The notes beneath the pieces were generated by a model that saw nothing but the letters and a program-made list of their open reading frames with translations, made no database searches and was not told where the DNA came from. A stretch of 64,000 nucleotides of DNA from Cardiocondyla obscurior (Eukaryota > Arthropoda > Insecta > Hymenoptera > Formicidae). The stretch is taken from NCBI RefSeq assembly GCF_019399895.1, contig NC_091873.1, positions 1,372,001 through 1,436,000 of the forward strand, written 5' to 3'. Position 1 is the stretch's first letter, and each line of letters begins with the position of its first letter. Below are positions 12,743 through 24,124 of the stretch, one piece after another. Both the position numbers and the translations under genes were made by a program.

Positions 12743-13400
12743 TTGAACCGATGCGCAGCAGCGGAGTGGACGTATCTGTAACAAAAAAATATAAAACATT
12801 AATTGTAGAGATGCTACAAACATTCAATCTTAAAAAAAAATGTTAACGCGGTTTTAATTAGTATTTCAAATAAATCTTTAAAAATGAAGTATTCCGTTAC
12901 GACAAGCTATTAGTTTTATGTTAAGAAAACGTGATTCTTACCCTGGGGTTGCTCCGCTGATACAGGATGCCTCTCCAAGGCCTCCTCCTCCTCTCAGAAT
13001 GTCAGGTCTCCAGAGCGGCTAGCTTCCTCACCGAGTATCTGGCCTTCGTTCTCGCATTGGTCACCTGCAACACGCCCGGATAATTAATTAAAATTACGCG
13101 AGACTGTTCGACACTTCTGAAATAGAAAGGTCTCAGAGAGATGAGCGTATAAGGATATAACTTACTCTAAGAAAAGGAGACGTAGCCACAAGTGCTCTCC
13201 GCACACGGATAATAGGGAGAAGAAGGTAATTTTCGTGACGGGAGTTTTCGCGTTGAACGCAAATGCGTATCACTTTCGGCACGGACAACGTGGTTCCGGC
13301 GTACATACGTGCGTCTCACTCGACCGCTGGAGAAGGACAGAGTGAGAGTGGGAGTAGTGGGGGAACGTAGCCGTGCGCGGCACGTACGCCAGTACTCTCC
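12743..13400 (-). repeat. Minus-strand spliced unit, copy B, with upstream GC-rich block
   Basis: On the minus strand the GC-rich block shared with copy C (13390 down to 13305) comes first. It is followed by an exon-like block (13064 down to 12942, after GTGTTGCAG) that ends AACCCCAGG|GTAAGAATC. The intron is 166 nt and ends TTTTTTTGTTACAG. The micro-exon runs 12775 down to 12743, ending with GTCAGTCGC, or to 12749 if an upstream GTTCAA is used. The intron side of the acceptor keeps a motif also seen in copy A (minus-strand GCATCTCTACAATTAATG). The exon block keeps TGAGAGGAGGAG and GCATCCTG. Micro-exon length differs between copies (33, 38 and 41 nt), which argues against a conserved reading frame through it. 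Confidence 0.5.
13305..13390 (-). promoter_or_regulatory. GC-rich block shared by copies B and C, possible promoter or upstream exon
   Basis: About 85 bp nearly identical to 52024-52113. On the + strand both contain CTCGACCGCTGGAGAA, then GAGAGTGGGAGTAGTGGGGG, and end in GGCACGTACGCC. It lies upstream of the minus-strand exon block in both copies, so it may be a promoter or first-exon region. On the minus strand the string TTCTCCAG|CGGTCGAG also looks like a 3' splice site. Neither reading can be decided from sequence alone. Confidence 0.35.
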
Positions 13401-13485
13401 CCTTACTCCTCACCCCCGGCTACCTAACACTCTCTCTTTCTCTTACCTCTACACAATTCAATGCGTTATAGAAAATTTTATACGA

Positions 13486-13533
13486 CGAATATTATGCCGA
13501 ATATTATGTCAAACATTATATCGAGTATTTTTA
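13486..13533. repeat. 12-bp tandem repeat, about 4 degenerate copies
   Basis: Consecutive units CGAATATTATGC, CGAATATTATGT, CAAACATTATAT and a fourth diverged copy. The period is a multiple of three, so a chance open frame across it shows a four-residue repeat, but nothing else suggests coding. Confidence 0.7.
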
Positions 13534-16500
13534 AGTCACGGATAAGTTTCGATACTTGTCAATTAGTTTAATCATGCGTTATTTCGGCTGCTGCTTTTCC
13601 GCAATTTTTGTTCGGTCAATTTCAATAATAACCGCGGCTTCGTTACGCAAGCATCTCGGCTTTATCACGACCGCCCGGTATCGTGGCAATAACGCGATAA
13701 CGATACGCAAACAAATGTATCCTTTGATCTGTTCTCCAGACGGAGAAGCGCGAGCCGGAGGATTCCCTGCACTCTTTTGCGCCTTGCTTCGCGCTTTGCC
13801 ATACACGGCGAAAGGGAGTCGGGCTGACATGCCAGCACGAACCGCGCTTTTGTTCTCGCTCAGCATACTATACCGGGTCGCGATTTATTTTCCTTGTCGT
13901 GGTGCTTTTTCCGTATTGCGAGCACACCGCGTATCGTGATCACCGACGAAGAGGTTCTTTGGCATCCGTATCCTCCCTTCCCTCAGCTGATTTGCGTCTT
14001 TTGATACCGGTGAACAGCGTAAGGCTACAAGGCGTACCTTTCGTTGATCGCGTTCGCCGAGAATTCTGGCGCGGAGAGAACGACGCTCTTCTGGGACTGT
14101 AACGGGATGTAGGTAACGTACAATTTCGCAGTCGCGCTTAAAGTATTCAACCCGATCGTGATTTCCTGTCGATAGACGCGACCGAAAGATTTTACGCTGT
14201 TAAAGGATAAAAGCGTACGCTCAGATGTGCAGAGAAAGGTACTTAAGGGCGAAACATTAGACCTCGTTTTTTACTCGACTGCACGATAAAGAGCACCCTG
14301 CGTAACAAGATTTAAGTCGGAGGTTTAGAATCCACGCCACTCCGCCCGTGTCACCGTTCCCCGAATAAACGCATTTCAGTCTGTCATCTGATTATAATTA
14401 GACTTCGGAGAGCTGTGGGAGAAATCGTGCAATAGAAACCAAACTCGGGGGCACCCCTCGTACGGCGGGCTGTTTACACAGTGGGTTTCCACGGAACGAG
14501 CGCGGGAAAACTTTCACGGCCTTACTGCAAGCTCTTCCGTCCGTGTCTCGTTCTTGTCATCCTCGTTTGTCGAAAGGTTAGCCGCGTAAAACCGTGACCC
14601 GGTCTCTCTCCCCGCAACTCGCCACAATGGCGGCAAACGAACCCGGGACAAAGTCAACCTTTCTCCTCTCCTTTTTTACGGTGCTCTAGCGATCAGCGCG
14701 AGCATAAGCAACATTGTCAATCTAATGGACTTGGAGAACAGATTGAATACGTTTTGCGGTTTTTTTTTTATTTTTTCCACGTCGTTTTTGTGACTTCCAT
14801 TTCGTAACAAATATTAAATATACATTAATTAATTAAACTGTTTGAGATTATTATTTAATACTCCGATAAAATATGTAATAACAGAAAGAATGTAATTTAA
14901 AAAATATACTATATAATTTTAATATTATTTAATTTTGTTTCTATAACATTAAACATGCATAAATATTTAATAACGGATTTCATTAGAGATAACCATCTCG
15001 AATTTTTTTACATTTTGGAAACTGAAGTTTTGAGGAACAAAAGACGTCATCGTTCTTTAGATTCTGTCATTTCTCGCAAATGACGTTTATCCGGACACGT
15101 ACGCTGGTTTATGATCTATGTTGTTTTCTGAGAAAAGTCGAACTCGAGCTAATTGCGAACTAACAAAAGTAACAAAGCGGCATGGACCATCATCTTCATT
15201 TTCGCGGCGCACGTCTCGAAATGGTGATCGAAATCGGCTGCCGAGTTTTACGGCGAGTTTGTTTCACTTGTTCGAAATGACGGGGGCTGAAGCTTCTGCC
15301 GTAAAATATTATCGTGCGAGCTGGCGAAATTAATTCTATGACGAATTAAATTATACTCGGTCAGTTAAACATCCCGGCTATGTTTCATTGCCGCTGTAAC
15401 GCAAGTTAATTGCGCTCGATTATTCATACGTATGAATGAATCCCGTTTACTCTTCGCTGTGCTATCATTACGAGCATTAAGAACGTATTTGGTTATTAAA
15501 GTAACTTGTATCAGAATTAACGTCATATAATTATTCCACCTCGCGATTCGTTTTAACGTGGTATTACAAGATTACCGTATTACGAGGCGTATATTATTTC
15601 CTCGTTGCCTCCTTCCTCGTTAAAATGTTTTACGACGCGGTGTTCTTCTTGTCTCCTTACTCTCGATTTTTACGACACGATCGTCCCCATGTGCTTGCAT
15701 GTAAGGGAATTATCAAACGTCGCGACGATAATATCGTGGTTTTTCTTACTGAACCGGGCTCTTTATAGCGCAGGAACATTATTCTCACTACCAGTCATGG
15801 ATGTTTACGGGGCTTTACGATATCTCTCACGCGAAAGGGGTTGACGGGGGCGGTCGGGCTCAATGTTTACGCGCATCCGGAATAATCAAGGGTGAGGACT
15901 GTAACGAGGATGTCGGAAAACCGCAAACGTCATCCCCAACGCTTCTCGAAGTTGCCTTTAGGGAGAAAGGGTCAGGAAAGCCCTGTTAAATGTCACTCGG
16001 GGAAAACAGGTCGCGTGGAAAAATGCGCGATTTAAAATCTAAGTAATAGTAGTATTCGTTACAAGCCCGACGAGCTAAAACCAGTTAGTCAATCTCTTAT
16101 TTTATTTTATTTATTTCTTTTTTTTACCGCAAATCTTTTATTTAGCAATTCCTGAAGTCGTTTTCTCCCACGAAAATAGAACAATCTTTTTGAAAGCCCT
16201 CGAAAGAACTCGAGATAAATATTCCGTCGTAGTCTGCAAATTAAATCACCGCCAAGAATTCGATAAATTGAGAACTTTACGATTATGAGACAAAGAAGCA
16301 GAAAGGGCGTCTTTATAAATTCTCGTCCTCGGGGTTTAACGAGCGAAAAATTGCCGATTCCGCGGGATACTTTTGGCAATTACCCTGTTTATCGGGCGGA
16401 AGGATAAACATCGAGTTTAGCCGAAAGCAACGGCGGCTAGAATTTCGAATTACTGTCGGGAAAACGAGGTTTGGTGTCTGACAATGCCTGGGCAGTAAGG

Positions 16501-19500
16501 ACAAATCACTTCAAACTTTCGGATGAAGATCGAGCGATCGTCGTCGATCCTCCGCGAATTATATAAAACTCCCAGCGAGGCGGCTTCCAGGGACATTATC
16601 GGAAAGCCATTAATTAGCATTCAAGGTTCATTGCGTGCAAGGCCGTTTCACCAGGGGGATATAGACGGAGGCGAAGGTCGCCAGGAGGAGCCACCCCTTC
16701 GTCGTGGGAGATACTCTTCCGCCCCTACGGAGCACTTAATTAACCGCGCCTTAATTAATGACGCATCGCCCGTCCTAATCCCATCCTCACGCATATTTTC
16801 AAAAGTGCACTCGCGCAAGAACTTCCATAATTAACGTTCAAGATCGCGAGAAAGAGAGATCGCGGCAAAAAGCAACTTAATAATACATGCATAATATGAT
16901 TACAGTATTGACATTAAGCGACAGCTCGCGGCATTCTTTCGCGAGCCGTTCTTATCGGACTCTTAATTAGCATTTGTGGCGGATTTATTTAGCGGAACTT
17001 GTCTATATAAATACGAATAATATTCGTGTTTTCTCAAACGACGCGAGTCTTTGATCCCGTTTAAAGTTCCACGTTCGGTTTTGCTCGCAAGACGTTATTA
17101 ACGCTCCGTGACGTTACACGGCGTTTAACGATGTCATTAACTCTTAATGAACACTTCCGCAAACTTTAACGACGTTGCGCTCTATCATTGTTAATCCTGC
17201 GAGAATCTGAATGCGAATTGCGACCTATTAGTCGCTTCGAAACTGTCACACGTTGGCGAATTGTAAAATAATTGTAAGATAAATAAAATAGGATTTGAAA
17301 TGTAAAGATCGTGTTTGCCGAGAGAAGAAAAAGAAATGTAACGAAATCTGAGAGAGCCACGTCATCGGGGAGCAACGGGACTTCAAAGAAAAGGGTTAAG
17401 TTTCCCCCGCGTTCTCTCTAGAGGAAGGCACGTGGCATGTTCTCGCAAGGAGAAAAGCGTCCATATCCTCGCGCGTCACGCCGGGGGACATTGACGGGGT
17501 TCGATATTCAGTGACGGGGCTCGTATCCCGCGGCATGACGCGCAGGAGATACATCCCTTGATTGGCTGCTGTCAAGGGCTGCCTCCACGGAGGCGTGAAA
17601 CAATATCACGAGAACAGCGAGGACAAAGAGAAGCGAACGGACGCATTTGTCTTAATTTTCCAGCCGGCAGCACGTGGATCCTTGGTTTCCTTCTTTTTTT
17701 TTTTTTTTTCTTTATTTTCTCCCGCCCTATTGACGTAATACCTAATTCTCCGAGGGGTTTGCGGTGAACGAAGCGGCATTGGGCCCGGTCGAAAACGAGA
17801 ATTGTCGATTCTCCGAAGGGTCATGTGAATTTCGTTATTGGCATTCCGTCAGTTTGCAGTAAAAAAAAATATATATATATATATTTGAAAAGAATATACT
17901 TGAGTCCAAATCAAGAACTTATAATCGATGCTTCTTTTTTTATTTTTTGACACCGCGTGTTTAAAATAAGTACAATTTTATAGTCTCCTTCTCCGAAACA
18001 AAAATTGCATTCTTGTGCAATATTAAACAAACGGGTAATTAAAAATCAAACTGCATTAAAATAAAAATTAAATTCTCGACCGACTCGAAACAAGAGTTTT
18101 ACAAAAATAGAAGCGAGACACGTGCAGTATACAAACACATATTTCTTCTTTTTTTTTTACGGCACATGCGGTCCAACAATTGGGAAGCAGAACATTACGA
18201 CAGTTTTTCGTGCAGATATATCTCTCGAGAGAAGATAAACTCTCGACGCAAACTCTCGGATAACAACTGGAGTCGCGCGAGTACGAGGAGTCGAGGAAAA
18301 CGAGCGATGAAGAGAAATAGAGAAAGAGAGAGAGAGAGAAAGCGAGGGGGACAGAGAAAGAGGGATTCGCAGAATACTCTGGCTAGCATATCCACGTGAT
18401 AGTCACTCATAGTCTCCGACTGAGCGTGCCCGATCCTACTGCTTGAACTTCCACGCCGTTCGCCTACACAAACCACCGATATAACTATGAGAACGACGGC
18501 TCGAGAACGCTAAATTATTCAGGAACGACGCGATTCCCGCGCTTGTAGACGACCTTCCGTGCTCACGAGATTACCCAGAGCTTTCACGGCCGACATAGAC
18601 AGCCTCCTAAGAGCTTTCGACGACTCCCCGTTGTGCGAACGAGCGGATGATAACGATAATCGCGTATTGATAACGATGACGAATACAGCTTCTTAATCAC
18701 TGAGCGAAGAATATAATTAAACTAGCGAAGCGGCCACGTCTTTCTTAAAAAAGTTCGGTATACCGTATCTGCAAATAGCGCGCCGACTCTGTAACGAAAG
18801 TACACGCCAGATTCCCGGGTGCATTGCATAGTCGTTTCTTTCGATTGTGGGAGGCGTGCATTCTCCCGCTTTTCGTATTGGCGGAAGTATCGTAAAGCTC
18901 CGTCGTGTCTAAGCAAATTTTACGGCGGGATTTCGCGTTATAGCGCGAGGCTGAACGAAGCGACGATCGTATGGAGTAAGTTGAGGAAATGGTGAAATTC
19001 CTGTATTCGATCGACGTTTCGTTTCACTTTGGAAGCGATTGATAGATATACGTTTTATTTAACTACCGAAACGCGATTAAAACAGTAACGAATACGAATT
19101 GATAATTGTACACATATTAATATATTTCTAATATTAAAAAAAATTCACGGTAACGTCATTTTAAGTATTTAATAAATAATAAAAAATATCTACCTCGTTA
19201 TTTTTATTAGACGATACGTGATATTTTTGGCAGTTGTAAAAATTTGATCGCTAAGTAAATTTTTGCTAAACATAATGTTATGTTTTTCGCACTACGTTAA
19301 ACGGCAATTCCTTGCGTTTCAATATTTTTATAATAAAAAAAAATTGTTAACGAGAAGAAGAAAGACGGAACGACATGATGAACAAAGTAACGCGTACGCT
19401 CGATAAATCTTTTATTAAGATTGTCCAATTTATCGTCTGGGTTTTTCCGTCTTGCAATTTATTGCAGGAATTTATCGCCGAGATTCGAGTTGTCCCCAAA

Positions 19501-19910
19501 AATCGCCGCGATTTTCAGGGAGAGGTCAATTCAGAGGACTTGTCGCCGTAAGCCTCTTAATTTCACCCGGAAACAATCGAAAACCACCGACCGCCATCAG
19601 AACGTCGAACTCAATCATTTTCCTCGCTCCATCTCCGACGCAATAAAACTACGAGGGATTGAGTTGCTCGCGAGAGAAGGACGGACTTGCAACAATCGTA
19701 CGTTTAATCCCCGGGGACGTTTGATTTTTGCATCGCGCCGGCGGTCTTAAATTATCGACCGACGTAACAAAACCCAATAAAATAAAACATATTTATTTGG
19801 CTCTCGTGCGCGATTGAAAATCGATGTGCTTCGTTGTGTTAGATCTTTCATTTTCTGCGCGTACGGTTGCTATCAGCCGCGATAATTGAATCGTGCCGAT
19901 GTCTATGTTC

Positions 19911-19912
<2 letters not shown>

Positions 19913-19951
<39 letters not shown>

Positions 19952-19957
19952 GAGAAA
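19913..19957. repeat. (GA)n microsatellite with one interruption
   Basis: Alternating A/G run interrupted once by a C (agacagag). Purine-rich on the + strand, within intron 1. Confidence 0.9.
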
Positions 19958-21454
19958 TAAAAAAAATTCTTCTCAATTAAAGTCTAATGATGCGGTGAGA
20001 GATCGGCATTTTGGGCAGCGTCGAAATATATTGGCCGCTCGAATGCGTTCCCGGAGAACAAACGCGCGCCGATAGAACTCTCGCGGCGTATGCATTACAA
20101 ATTTGATCGCCAAAAGTGGGCCATTATTGGCACTGCAACCGCGGGTTTCAATATTGTGCCGCCGCGATTAAATGTTTAACATAAAACGGTAAATAAAATA
20201 TTGAATGTCGTGCCGTCTGATCGAATGAAAATATTCCGTCGCCCACGTTACCTCTTAGAAATATATTTCGGCGTTTCAAATTGCGCACATCGTTAATAAA
20301 TAACCGCGAAACAAAGCTCTAGGGGAGTGTAATCCTCCGGCGGATTGTCGAGCTAATCAAAAATTAATTTACATCCATTACGCGGCCTCGATTATTGCGT
20401 CAGATGATTTTCGAATGACAGTTACCGTCAAATGTGAGTCGGCGATTATTTCATTTACGGTTACGCTAAAATAATCATTATAAAATTAAGTTTAACACGT
20501 GATCATCGCGAAAAGCCATATATATCCTCCCTCCGTATTCTGACGAATAAGGATTAATTTAAAAGGTTCGTTTTACTCGTTATGTTTACACGTATACGTG
20601 GATGAGCGCGGTTAATAATTAACTGGAGCCTTCCAACCCCCGTCATTTCTCGAAATCAATCGCGCACCGCAATACTTTCCCTCTGAACGCGTCGCACCGC
20701 AGGGGTGATTCGCACCCCCGCGGGACGACAATCGGGCGCGACGGGAATGGTGTGGGGTTGCAGCATGCCGCGCGGGTGTATTTAATGACATAAAGAGCAG
20801 CGTTCCGCGCACGCTTTAATATCCGTCGCCGTTCCGTTCGGGAGAAACACAATCGCCCCTCGTGTTACTGCAGCCCGCCTAAAATCCGTCCGCGATAGCG
20901 GAAGTTGCACGGCGGTGCTTTCGTCAACCCTTGCCGGTCGCGTGGCGGCTACGGCCCCCTTCGGGTGGCGAATTGTTTTTGATATTCGAAACGGAACGAA
21001 TCCCAGCGCGTCGCGCTTCGCCAAGCGAGCAGCGCAAAACGAGCTCGAGCGATTCACCCCTTCCCCCGTTTTCCCCTTTCTGCTCGGTCTTTCGCGAAGT
21101 TACGCGAGGTAGATGTATCAACCATGGGACAGCGACTGGCGAGGCTTTCAACAAATTATTAGATAGGCGATGGAAGAGAGAGAGAAGAAGAGCACAAAGG
21201 TGGAAAGGCAGATTCGAAATAAAATTGAAAAATAATTAATCGAGGAAAAATGCCCTTTTAAATATTTAATAATTTAAATTGACCAATTATAAATCAGTGA
21301 TATAAATATTAAAAAAAAAAAAACTCCTCGAATTATTTTAAATTTAATATCAATCTTGATTTGCTAGAATCACAAATTAATTGGTCTTGTTTTTAAGAGT
21401 ATATTCATATTTCATTTTGTAGTCATTTTTCTAGCGCGAATAAATTTGTATATA

Positions 21455-21976
21455 CAGGGTGTCCCAGTTGATGTAAAAAAGTTCTTAGTTGTAGGTTGGG
21501 CTTCCGAAAATAAGTAGAAAAGTCCTATACGGTTTTGTAAGTTAGGCGTTAATAACCGAGAAAATAACATTTAAAGATTTGACGCCCCCCGTGCGAGTAA
21601 GAACGCGCCGCTGAAAGCTACCGAGATGTTAGTGGACCTAGAGGTGTGGCTTATCTTACTCTATTCACAAAGAAATGAGTAATCTATGAATCTCTGTAAA
21701 TAGAGTGGTGGTGTGGCCCATCCCACTCTATTTACAAAGATTCATAGGTTACTCATTTCTTTGTGAATACAGTAAGATAAGCCACACCTCTAGGTCCACT
21801 AACGTCTCGGTAGCTTCAAACGGCGCGTTTTTGCTCGCACGCGGGGCGTCAAATCTTTAAATGTTATTTTCTCGGTTATTAACGCCTAACTTACAAAACC
21901 GTATAGGACTTTTCTACTTATTTTCGGAAGCCCAACCTACAACTAAGAACTTTTTTACATCAACTGGGACACCCTG
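21455..21976. mobile_element. 522-bp foldback (hairpin) MITE-like transposable element
   Basis: The element starts CAGGGTGTCCCAGTTGATG and ends with its exact reverse complement, flanked by TATA on the left and TATA merging into a TA run on the right. Almost the whole element is an inverted repeat: two arms of about 254 nt around a 14-nt loop centred near 21716, with no indels. The outer roughly 125 nt of the arms match perfectly by eye. The inner half has about ten mismatches. No protein is encoded, so it is non-autonomous. The TA-type target and the termini suggest a DNA transposon of the Tc1/mariner-like group, but that family assignment is inferred. It sits in intron 1 and would form a very long hairpin in the pre-mRNA. 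Confidence 0.88.
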
Positions 21977-21980
21977 TATA

Positions 21981-22014
<34 letters not shown>

Positions 22015-22018
22015 TTTT
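21977..22018. repeat. (TA)n followed by poly-T beside the foldback element
   Basis: A TA run of about 20 bases directly abuts the right end of the foldback element and passes into about 20 T residues. The TA run fits the presumed TA target site and may have expanded after insertion. Confidence 0.85.
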
Positions 22019-24079
22019 GCCTTGGACATGTATAGTCGTACTTGACCCAGTTTTTCAGCGTGCAGATAAATTGAATGATTACGGGGAACGAAGGCGTGAT
22101 TCCGTCGCGGAACAAAGCTGACGAGGCAGGAAATTAAAAAAAAATTTGCACGGAGAAAGTGTGCCATCGAGAGGTAACGCGCGACACGAAATACGGTGCG
22201 AAAGATTGAATCTCGCGTCGGTCGGCGAAGCAACGTTCGCGCCATAGGTATAAGTGCAAAATGAAATTCGCGTTTTAAAAAATTTGCTATACCACGGTGG
22301 GGAACCACGGAATTAGGTGACTGTAATATTTTTCAATTTGCTGTCGTGCAATATTTACGGGCGTACAAATGAATCGCTCTCCCGTAAATCAATTTGTGCC
22401 CCCCCGACGAAAAATGCCGCGAGCGTCGGTATTATCACATTAAATGATATCGTTATGTCGACATTGACGTCGGTCTTATCATTAATTATATCTCGCCACC
22501 ATTCAATCCCGACGAGAATCGAGCCCGATAATTGCACTGTTTCGTTGGCTTAATGAGGCTGTGCGATTTTTATCTAGTCGCATTGTCGGCCTCGATAGAC
22601 ACGATCGACACGTCCGGCATTCAACGTCCGTTCGGGTTACTGTAATTTTTAATCTCGGGAAATAAAAATATACGCGCTATTTCGTATAGAGAGGAGGCGT
22701 GGATCATGCCGGAGGTCTTCGGCGAAATTACTCTGGCTTTTATGAGGCCGGATATCATTACAATCACGACGAATGATGTTTTACAGTTCATCAGTAATTA
22801 CGAATACAAACCGGGATGATTTGCATGATGTCGAACTTAATGTAAATCAATCGCAGCAGGTTCAAATTAAATTGCGCGTGTAGGTGGTCGAATAATATTT
22901 CTTCCTTAATTATTATACGATGTATAAGAAAATTATATTGTGCTATATAATTATTTTAAAAATATTTTTTGTTTTTTAAATAATATTGGTATTATATTTG
23001 CAAAATATATACGAAATATAATTTGCATTGAACAAATTTAGTTTTTGGTTAAAACGCATAAAATAGTTTTAGAAATTTACGTAGGTCTCACGGAATGTAC
23101 GTGGTTTTTTGCTTCGAAATTTTTTTTTTCGAAAAACGGCAACATGAAAGAAGTTCCTCGTTAAATGAAAGGGGGATGATTCACAGATGCTACCCTTTCC
23201 TTCAGTGATACCTGAGCGGCTGTCAAAGGCGTCATTAGGTAGGAAAGGGCGCTACGATATTCTCCCCTTAAAATCTGTAGGACGGCGGATATTACGTGCG
23301 ATCGAGGGGAGACGGAATTTTCGGCGAAAATTGCACTAAAGATTCGTTTCATCTCGAATGGACATCCTTAAATTCTTAAAAAATCTCTAGGGAACCCAGA
23401 AACAGGCAGGATTGCACTGTTAGATATTCGGGAAGCCTCCTTTAGTTAGTGACTCTTAAGAGCGAGAATAATATTCACTATATAGTTTTTCAAGCAGTAT
23501 AAAAAAAAATTACGTCTGATACGCTCAGCTCATCGCTTTGTTAGAATTTATTCTCGTAAACGTTTTAATTAATTTATTTTTTTTTTTTAATAACGATTGA
23601 CAACTTTATAAAATTATACACAACTTTTCGTTTTCGATTCTAATTTCCTAATCGCAATTTTTGGGAACGACATGTTGAGACAGCTGGTAGATCGGTTTTT
23701 CTACCTCGAGAAACTGAAAGTCCCGAGTTGGGTCGAGACTTTCAGTCCGAAGGTATTGCAAAGGTAATCCCATCAATATTCATATCTTTGGGGTATTATC
23801 TATAGACATGCGATTTGCCATTTCGTTTCGCACACGGCTGTACTGCTGGCAAACGAATCGACCGACTAATATGCATATATCCTCATTCGCCCACGCGCGC
23901 GCGTATCACGTCGTATTAATTACGCACGTTATTCGCGCCCGACACCTCGGATCACGGATAAGGAACTTCTCATCGAATCTTCGAAGGCAGGGCGTGTGGG
24001 CGTCGGTGGGCGTCCCTCGATAATAAATGTAATCTAAGGATGGAAAAGGGGTGCGCGGCGGGGAAGATCCTCTCTTCGT

Positions 24080-24124
24080 CTTTTTTTTTTTTCTTTCTTT
24101 TTTTTTTCTTTTTTTCTTTTCTCT
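24080..24124. repeat. T-rich low-complexity tract
   Basis: A run of T with scattered C within intron 1, with a short A-rich counterpart further downstream near 24500-24513. No coding or structural signal. Confidence 0.8.
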
